43,141 nucleotides of DNA from Candidatus Kaiserbacteria bacterium (GTDB lineage Bacteria; Patescibacteriota; Minisyncoccia; Phycocordibacterales; UBA2100), in NCBI GenBank assembly GCA_016217975.1, contig JACRFH010000063.1, positions 1 to 43,141 of the forward strand, read 5' to 3'. The notes below the pieces were generated by a model that was not told the DNA's origin, made no database searches, and worked only from the letters and a program-made list of their open reading frames with translations. Shown piece by piece: positions 7,701 through 15,397 of the stretch. The number at the start of each line of letters is the position of its first letter. The stretch's first letter is position 1. Position numbers and translations under genes: made by a program.

Positions 7701-7952
7701 ATGAGCAAGAAAGACGCACAAAAGAATATCAAGCTTTCTCTGGAGTTCGATACCTATGTATCGCACAATCCAAAAGTCCTAGACTCTCTGCCGAGAGGTT
7801 CACATATTATTGTTGTTTCTTCAGGTGACAAAAGACTTTCAGATGAAAATCTTAAAATGGCTCGAAATAGTAGATCAGGGAAGTTTGTCGTTGCTTCGAA
7901 GGAGGATAGTCATTGGAATATAAAACCACTCTCCAAGTGGGTGGCTGCGTAG
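7701..7952 (+). CDS. Small DUF5647-like protein
   Basis: 83 residues. The pattern NIKLSLEFDTYVSHNPKVLDSLPRG followed by IIVVSSGDKRLSDENLKMARN resembles the DUF5647 family of small proteins, which have no known activity. It begins eight bases after the HigA-ImmA stop and is probably the last gene of the island operon; its stop lies six bases before the right direct repeat. The assignment rests on memory of the family pattern. Confidence 0.6.
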   Translation: MSKKDAQKNIKLSLEFDTYVSHNPKVLDSLPRGSHIIVVSSGDKRLSDENLKMARNSRSGKFVVASKEDSHWNIKPLSKWVAA

Positions 7953-7957
7953 GTTTT

Positions 7958-7976
7958 TTCTCTGCGCCCCGACAAA
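7958..7976 (+). repeat. Right 19-bp direct repeat (candidate attR)
   Basis: Exact second copy of 3662-3680. It lies immediately downstream of the last island gene and immediately before the stop codon of the convergent protease gene at 7977. Confidence 0.8.
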
Positions 7977-9122
7977 CTAGTGGGAGAGCACCGCCACGTA
8001 TTTAGCGATGAGAACCGGAGCGACGTTTTGCCTGAAATCGTTGGCTTGCTCTGTGATGTTGCCAGTCAGGATCGTTTGCAGATTCTTGCCGCTCTGTGCG
8101 GCGATGTCGGTGTTGATGTAGCTAAGGGTAAGCGCCCGCAAATCGCGCTCGGCGGTCGTTGCTCCTTCGCTTGTGGTTGTGATCATGCCTATGAGGCGTC
8201 CCCAGACGTTCACGACGGGCCCACCACTAGAGCCTCCTTGGGCTTCCACGACGCCACCGATGGAGAAGATGTCGACGCTTCCGCTTGAGAAAGTGAGGAG
8301 CTCGCGAATGGTGCTGATTGAGCTCACGGGGTAAAGACCATACTGTGCAGCGATGCCGCCGACGAATTCTGCGGGGTATCCGGCAGCGAGCACTTGGTCA
8401 TCAAGAAAGCCGATCGCTTCACGCGAATCGGGCTCGAGGTAGGGGAGTGGCCCGGGGAGAGGCGTTCCAGAAATTGTCGATACGACGCGCAGAAGTGCAT
8501 AGTCATGCTCTCCCGTCCCCGTTGGCTTATCTATTGTGATGTCTCTTGCATGCTCAGCCACCCAGACTGATGGCATGAAAAGTACGTCGGCAATCAGGGC
8601 AGGCTGCGCAGGTGCGCCCACGCGAATAGTGCATGAGAGATCAAATCGTGGATCTTGCGAGAGAAGGACGTACTGCGCGACGTGGGCGTTGGTCAGAATG
8701 ACACCGCTTGGCGAGACGATGACGCCCGAGCCAGAGATCGGCTTCAATGAGCCGCTTCGCGGCGCACAGAGAATATTAACGAGCGCTGCGCGTGTCGAGG
8801 CATTGACTTCCTCCATGGATTTTGGCGCAAAGGGATAGGGGTTTTGGATGCGAGTGATTTGTGACGTAGTCGCATTCGAGGTCGTATTTGCGGGGGTTTT
8901 TGCCGCTTTAGGCTTCGCAGCTTTTGGTGTTGTTTTTGGAGTGGACGATACCCCGGGAGCCGATGTTGTTGCGGGAGCTACGACAGCGATGCTCGCGCTT
9001 TGCGACGTGGTTGCAGTACTGTTTTGCACGGCGACTTCAGGGACAGAGGCGGCAAGGATGAAAACAGCAAGCGCGACAATGCACAGCGCCGCAATCCAGG
9101 TAAATAATGATCGGGAGAACAT
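7977..9122 (-). CDS. Membrane-anchored trypsin-like serine protease
   Basis: 381 residues. An N-terminal signal anchor (about 6-27) is followed by a low-complexity Ala/Thr/Lys linker (about 35-95) and a chymotrypsin-fold protease. The catalytic triad is visible as TNAHVAQ (His), GEHDYALLRV (Asp) and GGSSGGPV (Ser). There is no PDZ domain, so it is not a canonical DegP. It probably acts outside the cell. A TATTCT box lies seven bases before the ATG on the minus strand, suggesting a (near-)leaderless message. Its 3' end touches the right boundary of the tRNA-Pro island. Confidence 0.88.
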   Translation of the reverse strand: MFSRSLFTWIAALCIVALAVFILAASVPEVAVQNSTATTSQSASIAVVAPATTSAPGVSSTPKTTPKAAKPKAAKTPANTTSNATTSQITRIQNPYPFAPKSMEEVNASTRAALVNILCAPRSGSLKPISGSGVIVSPSGVILTNAHVAQYVLLSQDPRFDLSCTIRVGAPAQPALIADVLFMPSVWVAEHARDITIDKPTGTGEHDYALLRVVSTISGTPLPGPLPYLEPDSREAIGFLDDQVLAAGYPAEFVGGIAAQYGLYPVSSISTIRELLTFSSGSVDIFSIGGVVEAQGGSSGGPVVNVWGRLIGMITTTSEGATTAERDLRALTLSYINTDIAAQSGKNLQTILTGNITEQANDFRQNVAPVLIAKYVAVLSH

Positions 9123-9200
9123 TTTCTCAAGAATACTCGGTATTCACACATAATGCAATCGAACCGTTGTCTTATGTACGGACGTATATATAATCAGTAA

Positions 9201-9878
9201 ATGAAGGTTTCTGCCAAATATAAAGCGATAGAGCTGCGAAAGGCCGGGCACTCATACAACTACATCGCACCGATCGTCGGTGTTTCAAAAAGTACTCTTG
9301 GAGTATGGTTGGTCAATGTTCCTTATGAGCCCAACTCCGAGACTCTCGAACGCATCGGCAAGGCGCATGTTGCCGCGGGGCAAGCGAAAAGCCTATTAAA
9401 AATGGCCTCAATACAAAGTGCGAAGATCGAGGCGGCTGCTGACATCGGCGCACTTTCTTCTCGGGATATTTTCATGCTCGGTCTCGGTCTTTATATCGGG
9501 GAAGGTGCGAAATCTCTTCAGGAAACGCGTTTCGTCAATGCGAATCCGGCGATCATGCGATTTATTGTGCGTTGGTTCGTTGAAGCAATTGGGTTGAACA
9601 AGAAAAACATCAGAATACGCCTCCATTTGTATCCGGATTGCAACGAAGAAGCCAGCCTCAAGTTCTGGTCGAATGTTATCGGTATTCCGAGAAGCCAATT
9701 CTTGTCGTGTTCTATCGATAGGAGAGACAATAAAAAATCAAAGAAAATAGGCAAATTACCTCACGGGACGGCACATTTAACAACGCGGAGTTTGGGAGAG
9801 AAGCGTTTTGGTGTATTCTTGGCACGTAAGATAGCGGCATGGTCAGATATAGTACTTGGTCAAGAGAAGCGGGATTAG
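9201..9878 (+). CDS. HTH plus LAGLIDADG-like protein
   Basis: 225 residues. The N-terminal helix-turn-helix (about 10-40, AGHSYNYIAPIVGVSKSTLGVW) is followed by a LAGLIDADG-like motif in IFMLGLGLYIGEGAKS (about 90-105) and the region RFVNANPAIMRFIVRWFVEAIG, as in homing-endonuclease-related proteins of CPR genomes. Nuclease activity is not proven. TATAAT at 9189-9194 ends six bases before the ATG (leaderless). The last ten coding bases lie inside tRNA-Gly(UCC), so gene and tRNA cannot both be separately processed without overlap. Confidence 0.75.
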   Translation: MKVSAKYKAIELRKAGHSYNYIAPIVGVSKSTLGVWLVNVPYEPNSETLERIGKAHVAAGQAKSLLKMASIQSAKIEAAADIGALSSRDIFMLGLGLYIGEGAKSLQETRFVNANPAIMRFIVRWFVEAIGLNKKNIRIRLHLYPDCNEEASLKFWSNVIGIPRSQFLSCSIDRRDNKKSKKIGKLPHGTAHLTTRSLGEKRFGVFLARKIAAWSDIVLGQEKRD

Positions 9879-9939
9879 TTTAGTGGTAAAATGCGACTTT
9901 TCCAAAGTTGAATCGGGGGTTCGATTCCCCCATCCCGCA
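9869..9939 (+). tRNA. tRNA-Gly(UCC)
   Basis: Acceptor GCGGGAT pairs with ATCCCGC. The anticodon arm CGACT-TTTCCAA-AGTTG gives anticodon TCC, the T arm is GGGGG-TTCGATT-CCCCC, and the discriminator is A. CCA is not encoded (CAA follows). Its first ten bases overlap the end of the preceding coding sequence. Confidence 0.95.
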
Positions 9940-9947
9940 CAAAAAAC

Positions 9948-9973
9948 AAAAACCCGCCATAGAGCGGGTTTTT
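9948..9973. terminator. Bidirectional terminator between tRNA-Gly and HU
   Basis: AAAAACCCGC pairs with GCGGGTTTTT around a short loop, giving U-tracts in both directions. It serves the tRNA on the plus strand and HU on the minus strand. Confidence 0.8.
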
Positions 9974-9993
9974 GCGTTCTCGACTCAAGATAC

Positions 9994-10269
9994 TTACTTA
10001 ATCGCGTCTTTGAGAGTCTTCGAAGCCCTAAACTTCGGGACCTTCATCGCCTTGATCTGAATCGTCGCGCCGGTCCTAGGATTCCTACCGGTGCGACCTG
10101 CTCGCATCTTGGCCTCGAATATGCCGAGTCCTGCGACAGAGACCTCTTCACCCTTCTTGAGCATGTCGGTGATCATCGAGATCACCGCCTCCACTGCGCG
10201 CTCGCCATCGGCCTTGGTGCAGCCGATCGTCGAAGCCACTTTCTCTACCAAATCCATTTTATTAGCCAT
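9994..10269 (-). CDS. hup: HU-family DNA-binding protein
   Basis: 91 residues, full HU length. The signature around the beta arm is clear: VAGLGIFEAKMRAGRTGRNP, then TGATIQI, followed by VPKFRASKTLKDAI. HU is a dimeric nucleoid protein that bends and compacts DNA. It shares the terminator at 9948-9973 with the convergent tRNA gene. Confidence 0.96.
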   Translation of the reverse strand: MANKMDLVEKVASTIGCTKADGERAVEAVISMITDMLKKGEEVSVAGLGIFEAKMRAGRTGRNPRTGATIQIKAMKVPKFRASKTLKDAIK

Positions 10270-10537
10270 ATTTTGTGTATTAGTGTATTAGTTTTTGCGC
10301 ACTTATAATCACATAAGAACTATTCGACCAATATACTACCATATTGAGCCGTTTTTTAGGCGTGTCAACCCCGTAGAGGCCTAGACGTGAATAATTAAAT
10401 TTTGTCCATATTTTGACAAGTACATGATGAAGGAATGGCGCGATTTTCGCGGAGGCCTTTTACGGGGTCAACGCAATCCCGAAATTACAGTGGGGATATG
10501 CCATTTTGTCCATAGCGCCAAAATATGGCTCTAGATA

Positions 10538-10876
10538 TTATGAAAAAAGACCTTGAACCGTCTTTTGGACGGCTGTTTTGGTCGCAGTATCGAGAATGCC
10601 CACTTTTTTCTCGATGAGCGATGCATCAACGCATGCGATTTTTGCGGTCCTAACGATTGAAGGGATCGGAAGACCGGCTCTCTTTAGATCGGTAACGGCG
10701 ATGTCTCCCTGCCAACCTTTCAGTTTGGTGCTTGTGATCATGAGCACCCAGTATAGTTCAATGTTTCGGAATGGTCGCAGAGAGGCAATACAGACCGCTG
10801 GCCGTTTTTTCATCAGAAGATCGTCTGCATAGGGAAATGCAGTCACGACCACATCGAAGCGCTTAAAGCGCATCAT
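10538..10876 (-). CDS. PemK/MazF-type toxin
   Basis: 112 residues from the first of two adjacent ATGs (10876 or 10873). Family pattern: RFDVVVTAFPYADDLLMKKRPAVCI at the N-terminus (growth-arrest endoribonuclease fold) and VLMITSTK, then LPIPSIVRTAKIACVDASLI. MazF/PemK toxins cleave mRNA at short sequences. The start overlaps the end of the antitoxin gene by 14 bases, typical of translational coupling. The longer frame from 10918 would extend deep into the antitoxin gene and is rejected. Confidence 0.82.
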   Translation of the reverse strand: MMRFKRFDVVVTAFPYADDLLMKKRPAVCIASLRPFRNIELYWVLMITSTKLKGWQGDIAVTDLKRAGLPIPSIVRTAKIACVDASLIEKKVGILDTATKTAVQKTVQGLFS

Positions 10877-11099
10877 ACGCGTCGTTGGTCGGATCATTCC
10901 ATTCGTTGAATGTTGCAAACGGAATATCGAAAACGTCAGGACTTACCGAACTAGCACCGCGGTCAATAGGCACGATGCGCGCCAGAGGTTTTCCTGCGCG
11001 CGCGACGGTGAATCGCTCGCCGCGCAAAGACACGCGGTTCATGATCTCGCCGAAGCGCTTGCGCGCCTCCATCGCCGATACCGTTTTCGCTAGATTCAT
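10863..11099 (-). CDS. Phd/YefM-type antitoxin
   Basis: 78 residues. The N-terminal DNA-binding Phd fold is recognisable in KTVSAMEARKRFGEIMNRV and FTVARAGKPLARIVPID; the disordered C-terminus would cover the toxin. On the minus strand TTGACA (11134-11129), a 17-base spacer and TAGTAT (11111-11106) end six bases before the ATG, giving a leaderless message. The spacer contains a near-palindrome (CTATTAATTGATAG) that could be its operator. Confidence 0.85.
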   Translation of the reverse strand: MNLAKTVSAMEARKRFGEIMNRVSLRGERFTVARAGKPLARIVPIDRGASSVSPDVFDIPFATFNEWNDPTNDAYDAL

Positions 11100-11105
11100 G
11101 CAATC

Positions 11106-11207
11106 ATACTAATTCTATCAATTAATAGTGTCAAGCGCTTATCCGGATCGAGATCAATGTGTAGCGCAGACATTGACAGAATTATACCCAAGTATATATT
11201 TGGGTAT
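11106..11207. promoter_or_regulatory. Divergent promoters and operators of two TA modules
   Basis: Minus-strand promoter: TTGACA 11134-11129 and TAGTAT 11111-11106, 17-base spacer. Plus-strand promoter: TTGACA 11173-11178 and TATATT 11195-11200, 16-base spacer. The plus-strand -10 lies in a near-perfect palindrome, ATACCCAA (11184-11191) with TTGGGTAT (11200-11207) around GTATATAT, one mismatched pair. This is the likely binding site of the RelB-type antitoxin (autorepression). Confidence 0.65.
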
Positions 11208-11474
11208 ATGAATACCAAAACGACATTACTTATCAAAGTCGACAAAAAGGTGAAAGCGGCAGCGCAAAAGGCGGCTAAGGATATCGGGATTCCCTTGGGG
11301 ACTGTCATGGGCATGTATCTGCGAAAGTTTGCAAATGAACGAAGGTTTGAATTCGAGGTGCCGAACGCACGCACCGCCAAAGCTCTACGACAATCCCAGC
11401 GCGAATTTGAGCAAGGGAAATACGCGGGCCCATTTTCGAATCTCGACGATCTCTACAAGTCACTTACGAAGTAG
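11208..11474 (+). CDS. RelB/DinJ-type antitoxin
   Basis: 88 residues, ribbon-helix-helix antitoxin. LLIKVDKKVKAAAQKAAKDIG is the DNA-binding part and IPLGTVMGMYLRKF the dimer helix; the C-terminal EFEQGKYAGPFSNLDDLYKSL covers the toxin. The start at 11208 lies seven bases after the -10 and inside the operator, so the earlier start at 11157 is rejected. The toxin starts two bases after the stop. Confidence 0.85.
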   Translation: MNTKTTLLIKVDKKVKAAAQKAAKDIGIPLGTVMGMYLRKFANERRFEFEVPNARTAKALRQSQREFEQGKYAGPFSNLDDLYKSLTK

Positions 11475-11476
11475 AC

Positions 11477-11740
11477 ATGGAATTTGTCCACTCGCGGCTC
11501 TATAAGCGGCAATTCAAGAGATTGCCTCGCGATTTGCAGATGAAGGTAATGGAGCGTCTGGTACTTTTCGTGCGAGATGAAATGCATCCACTTCTCGATA
11601 ATCACGCTTTAGGACATCAATGGGCAGGCTGCAGACGCATCAACATCACTGGCGATTATCGAACGATCTTCAAAAAAGAATCAGAAACTCTTGTTCGACT
11701 TGAGGCAGTCGGCACTCACCATCAATTGTACGGAAAGTAG
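11477..11740 (+). CDS. YafQ/RelE-type toxin
   Basis: 87 residues. The pattern SRLYKRQFKRLPRDLQMKVMERL, then HPLLDNHALGHQWAGCRRINI, ITGDYRTIF and the C-terminal VGTHHQLYGK matches YafQ/RelE ribosome-dependent mRNA interferases; the C-terminal His of THHQLY corresponds to the catalytic region. It forms an operon with the RelB-type antitoxin immediately upstream. Confidence 0.85.
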   Translation: MEFVHSRLYKRQFKRLPRDLQMKVMERLVLFVRDEMHPLLDNHALGHQWAGCRRINITGDYRTIFKKESETLVRLEAVGTHHQLYGK

Positions 11741-11820
11741 ACGAACTGAGAATTATGAAGAAATCTGGAGAGTCTGCTATCCGGGGTTTCCCGAGAAAAG
11801 GCCTTATTTCTTTTAGCGGC

Positions 11821-12141
11821 TTAGTCGCTATAGACGCAGATATAGGAGACGGGCCCCGAAGTTTTGAATTGAATTTTGTCGCCCTTCTCGAATATCAATG
11901 TATCTCCAGCTCGATAAAAACGATTTTTCGGCTCGGGGCCAGTAATCCCGCCGCTCGTTATGGTTATTTCTTCACGACGAGATGCTTTGCCGAAATCCCA
12001 ATTTCCCGCGCCACGGATCACTCCGATCGTTGCGTCTTTGCCCTCTGTCGTCTTGAATTCCAGACTCTGGACGTTTCCATCTTCGTAGATGTTGTGGCGG
12101 ACTTCGGGCAACCTTTGGTTCTCGCTTTGCTCAAGTCCCAT
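11821..12141 (-). CDS. ppnP: Pyrimidine/purine nucleoside phosphorylase (PpnP/DUF1255)
   Basis: 106 residues, a small cupin. HNIYEDGNVQSLEF, TIGVIRGAGNWDFG, EEITITSGGI, FYRAGDTLIFEKGDKIQFKT and SYICVYSD follow the PpnP pattern. PpnP phosphorolyses several nucleosides to base and ribose 1-phosphate, fitting nucleotide salvage in an organism with few biosynthetic genes. TATAAT (12156-12151 on the minus strand) lies nine bases before the ATG at 12141; the earlier start at 12180 would be upstream of it. Confidence 0.85.
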   Translation of the reverse strand: MGLEQSENQRLPEVRHNIYEDGNVQSLEFKTTEGKDATIGVIRGAGNWDFGKASRREEITITSGGITGPEPKNRFYRAGDTLIFEKGDKIQFKTSGPVSYICVYSD

Positions 12142-12245
12142 GATTGGATGATTATAAGACGATCTACACCATAGCGTCAACCATTTTGTGCATGATGACG
12201 AATACCAAAGAAGAAACAGATTAGAAGTTGGATATATTGATTCGT

Positions 12246-12380
12246 TTATCTCGCATACTCGATCACTCGAGTCTCTCTAATTACCGATATCTTTATCTCG
12301 CCCGGGTACTGCATTTCTTTTTCGATCTTGTCGGCGATGCAGCGGGCGATTTCGTAGTCCTTTAGACCTGACTTTTTCAC
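12246..12380 (-). pseudogene. Duplicated 3' end of rny (44 codons)
   Basis: The minus strand reads [20 protein letters not shown] and then [24 protein letters not shown] before a stop. The last 30 residues are identical to the C-terminus of RNase Y encoded at 13580 onward. A stop lies in frame two codons before the first conserved residue, so this is a remnant. The DNA is diverged at synonymous sites although one 26-base run (12310-12335 and 13644-13669) is identical. The remnant and the complete rny lie on opposite sides of the ATPase gene. Confidence 0.85.
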
Positions 12381-12433
12381 AGACTAACTCAAAATAGTCT
12401 TGACTTTTGTATATTCGGGGGTACAATGGTCGG

Positions 12434-13558
12434 ATGAGGAGAATACAAATGGAAGCAATAACGAAAGACCTCGAGAAGAAAATGGTCTTTTTGGTTGGCC
12501 CCCGGCAAGTGGGAAAGACCTGGATTGCGCAGGAAATCGGAAAACGGTTCGCGCATACAACGTATCTCAATTACGACAGCGCGCAAGACCGAGACATCAT
12601 CAAACATGAAAGATGGACGCCGGAGACGGAGCTCTTGATCCTCGACGAATTGCATAAAATGCGCATGTGGAAGAATTTCCTCAAGGGGGTGTACGACACC
12701 AAGCCTGCCTCAATGCGGATACTCGTGACTGGAAGCGCGCGTCTTGACGCGCACCGGAAAATGGGTGACTCGATGGCGGGACGATATTTCGTTCACCACA
12801 TTATGCCGTTCTCACTTCTCGAACTGAAGGGTACGCCGTGGCAAGGTAATCTCGCGCGGCTTCTCGAAAGGAGCGGATTCCCCGAGCCCTTCCTTGCAGA
12901 TAGTGCGGCAGATGCAGATAGGTGGCGGCTTAGATATGCGGAGAGCATGGTGCGTTCTGACGTACTCGATTTTGCGACCATTGGCGATGTGCGCGCTATG
13001 CAGGAAGTGTTTGATGCTCTGCGCCGCTCGGTCGCCTCTCCTATATCGTATCGGTCTATCGCCGAGACAATTGGCATCTCACCTATAACGGTCAAACGCT
13101 ATATCGAGATATTTGAAGCGCTGTATATCCTGTTTCTCGTCAGGCCATTCACGACGAAGATATCGCGCTCAATTCTCAAAGAACCGAAAGTATACTTTTT
13201 CGACAGCGGACTCGTCGAGGCGGGCGGGGCGCGATTTGAAAATACGATCGCCGTTGCGCTTTTAGGACACTCGCTCATGCGGGAAGATGCGACAGGCAAA
13301 AGGTGGCGTGTCGGATATCTGCGAACGAAAGAAGGAAAGGAAACCGACTTCGCGCTTTCCGATGATACGCATATGCTCCGGGAAATTATCGAGGCGAAGC
13401 AATCGGATGCATCTCCTGCGAAGAATCTTCTCTATTTCTCCGAGCGCTACGACGTGCCGGGGACGCAAATCGTCGGGCACCTTCGCAATGATTTTCATGC
13501 GAACCGGTCGGTACGCATCGCCGACGCACTCCGGTATCTTGAAAATCTGAGCGTGTGA
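12434..13558 (+). CDS. AAA-type ATPase with DUF4143 domain
   Basis: 374 residues. AAA_14 ATPase domain: Walker A VGPRQVGKTW near 25-34, Walker B LLILDELHKM near 75-84, then ILVTGSARLD (sensor-like). The DUF4143 C-terminal part has SYRSIAETIGISPITVKRYIE (a winged-helix-like segment) and a nuclease-like region ending KETDFALSDDTHMLREIIEAK. The cellular role of the family is unknown. TTGACT 12400-12405 and TACAAT 12422-12427 end six bases before this ATG, so 12434 is chosen over the TTG at 12407 or the ATG at 12449 (which has AGGAGA upstream). The gene lies between two copies of the rny 3' end. Confidence 0.85.
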   Translation: MRRIQMEAITKDLEKKMVFLVGPRQVGKTWIAQEIGKRFAHTTYLNYDSAQDRDIIKHERWTPETELLILDELHKMRMWKNFLKGVYDTKPASMRILVTGSARLDAHRKMGDSMAGRYFVHHIMPFSLLELKGTPWQGNLARLLERSGFPEPFLADSAADADRWRLRYAESMVRSDVLDFATIGDVRAMQEVFDALRRSVASPISYRSIAETIGISPITVKRYIEIFEALYILFLVRPFTTKISRSILKEPKVYFFDSGLVEAGGARFENTIAVALLGHSLMREDATGKRWRVGYLRTKEGKETDFALSDDTHMLREIIEAKQSDASPAKNLLYFSERYDVPGTQIVGHLRNDFHANRSVRIADALRYLENLSV

Positions 13559-13579
13559 TCAGGCGCGAGTTTCGGAAAA

Positions 13580-15109
13580 TCATCTTGCGTATTCGATCAC
13601 ACGAGTCTCGCGGATGACGGAGATTTTGATCTCTCCAGGATATTGCATTTCTTTTTCGATCTTGTCGGCAATGCGGCGGGCGACGTCGCGGCACTCGAGG
13701 TCGGTGAGCTCGGCCGGCTTCACGATGACGCGTACTTCGCGGCCCGCGGCGATGGCGTAGCTCTTCTCGACGCCTTGCTCGCCATTGGCTATCGCTTCGA
13801 GGTCTTCGAGGCGCTTGATGTAGTTGGCCACAGAATCACGACGAGCTCCGGGCCTTGCACCCGAGATCGCGTCTGCAACCTGCACGATCATAGATTCAGG
13901 CGTCTCGTACGGATATTCCTCATGGTGCGCTTGCATTGCCTTGATCACGCGCTCGTCGATGTTGAATTTCTGCAAGATGCGGCGGCCGATTTCCACGTGC
14001 GTGCCAGGGACCTCGTGGTCGACGGCTTTGCCGATGTCGTGGAAGAGTGAGCCCGCGCGCGCAATTGCTGGGTCAGCGCCCAATTCTTCGGCAAGCATCG
14101 CGGCCAAGTGCGCGACTTCCACCGAGTGGTCGAGGACATTTTGCCCGTAGCTTGTGCGGAAGTAGAGGCGGCCGAGGATCTGTAAGAGTTTCGGATCGAG
14201 ATTTGGCACTTTGGCTTCGTATGCAGCCTCGGCACCCTTTTTCTTGATGACCGTATTGATCTCTTCCTCTGCTTTTTTCACGGCCTCCTCGATCTTGGCC
14301 GGCTGGATGCGGCCGTCGAGAATCAGATTTTCAAGCGCGATCCTTGCTATCTGGCGACGGATCGGATCGTATGACGATAGGGTAATCGTGCCCGGCGTGT
14401 CGTCCACAATGACGTCGACACCCGTAGCGCGCTCGAGCGCGCGGATGTTTCTGCCCTCCTTGCCGATGATCTTGCCCTTCAATTCATCATTCGGGAGCGC
14501 CACGGTCGTTGCCAAGACGTCGCCTACCACGGAATTCCCGAGGCGGTGCACGGCGGTCACCAAAATGTCGTTGGCTTTTTGCTCGAGTTTTTCATTGCCG
14601 GAGATCTCGAGCTTGCGCATGCGGCTCTCGATGTCGCTCTCAGACTGTTTTTCGATCGTCGCGATCAATTGATCCTTCGCTTCAGTCGCGGTGAGACCGG
14701 CGACTTGCTCCAATTTCTGCTGCTGCTCGGCAAGTGCCTGATTCACACGCTCCTTCTCGCTTGTCAGCTCCTCATTTTTCTTTGCGAGTGTTTCCTGATC
14801 GTTGTCGAGCTTGGTCTGGCGTTTGTCGAGCAGATCTTCTTTGCTCACCAGGCGCTCTTCGGTGGCTTTGAGATCGCGCGCTTTTTCACTTGCCTCAAGC
14901 GTGAGCGCATCGCGCCGAGCCGCGCCTTCTTTCTCGGCAGTCGAGATTATTTTCTTCGCACGCTCTTCAGCGTCGAGCATCATTTTACGGATCTGGAGCT
15001 CGGCGCTTCCGCGCTGACCGAGGCTGATAAGGAAGCGCAAGTAGTAGCCGAGGCCGGTGCCCGCGAGGCCCGATGCTACGAGGAGACCGATGATAAGTAG
15101 TGTGGACAT
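13580..15109 (-). CDS. rny: Ribonuclease Y
   Basis: 509 residues, near the usual length. N-terminal membrane helix (about 3-24), long coiled coil (about 40-180), KH domain (GKIIGKEGRNIRALERATGVD) and HD domain with the metal motif (LDHSVEVAHLAAMLAEELG and SLFHDIGKAVDHE). RNase Y is the membrane-bound endoribonuclease that initiates mRNA decay in bacteria lacking RNase E. Its last codons are duplicated at 12246-12380, beyond the ATPase gene. Confidence 0.97.
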   Translation of the reverse strand: MSTLLIIGLLVASGLAGTGLGYYLRFLISLGQRGSAELQIRKMMLDAEERAKKIISTAEKEGAARRDALTLEASEKARDLKATEERLVSKEDLLDKRQTKLDNDQETLAKKNEELTSEKERVNQALAEQQQKLEQVAGLTATEAKDQLIATIEKQSESDIESRMRKLEISGNEKLEQKANDILVTAVHRLGNSVVGDVLATTVALPNDELKGKIIGKEGRNIRALERATGVDVIVDDTPGTITLSSYDPIRRQIARIALENLILDGRIQPAKIEEAVKKAEEEINTVIKKKGAEAAYEAKVPNLDPKLLQILGRLYFRTSYGQNVLDHSVEVAHLAAMLAEELGADPAIARAGSLFHDIGKAVDHEVPGTHVEIGRRILQKFNIDERVIKAMQAHHEEYPYETPESMIVQVADAISGARPGARRDSVANYIKRLEDLEAIANGEQGVEKSYAIAAGREVRVIVKPAELTDLECRDVARRIADKIEKEMQYPGEIKISVIRETRVIEYAR

Positions 15110-15309
15110 AACGTAAAGGTTTTTAAACCCTCACGCATGCACCTATGAAAAGCCAGCGGTAAATACTTAGAACAACGTCACAATGTTGAGGTTTAGAGCC
15201 CCATTATTGATATCTGCAAGCATTTCTCCTGCCTTTTTCATGGATGAACGCGTGAGGGAAATAGACATAATTAATAGGTGTGACCTCAATATACCACATG
15301 CAAAGCTAT

Positions 15310-15397
15310 TAGCCAGTAGCCTGTGGCCAGTAGCCACTCGAAATGCGTCGAACGCGGATTTTGCTGCAGGCTGCAGGCTTAAAGCTTCAGGCTATCC
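15310..15397. repeat. Heptad (7-nt period) repeat arrays at the clpP 3' end
   Basis: Two degenerate arrays. 15310-15337 reads TAGCCAG, TAGCCTG, TGGCCAG, TAGCCAC. 15363-15397 reads GCTGCAG twice, then GCTTAAA, GCTTCAG, GCTATCC. The second array includes the clpP stop codon. The period of exactly seven recurs at other loci in the window. The remaining 15110-15309 stretch shows no gene. Confidence 0.65.

Larger units (their letters stand above)
3681..7976. mobile_element. 4.3 kb genomic island integrated at tRNA-Pro
   Basis: Delimited by the exact 19-bp repeat of the tRNA-Pro 3' end. Contents in order, all on the plus strand: MazG-like pyrophosphohydrolase, GIY-YIG/DUF2075/S24 fusion, HigB-like toxin, HigA-ImmA/IrrE antitoxin and a small DUF5647-like protein. 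No integrase or replication gene is present, so it would need a recombinase in trans or is a deletion remnant. The nearest recombinase is the serine enzyme at 119-1891. The right copy of the repeat abuts the stop codon of the next gene. Confidence 0.75.

Noticed and set aside
10270-10537. Possible small RNA between HU and the PemK toxin
   Set aside because: AT-rich with an imperfect GCCATTTTG/CAAAATATGGC pairing near 10500, but no promoter or clear terminator; not enough to call.
13643-15100. Several long plus-strand frames opposite rny
   Set aside because: Antisense shadows of the RNase Y gene, whose KH and HD motifs leave no doubt about the coding strand.
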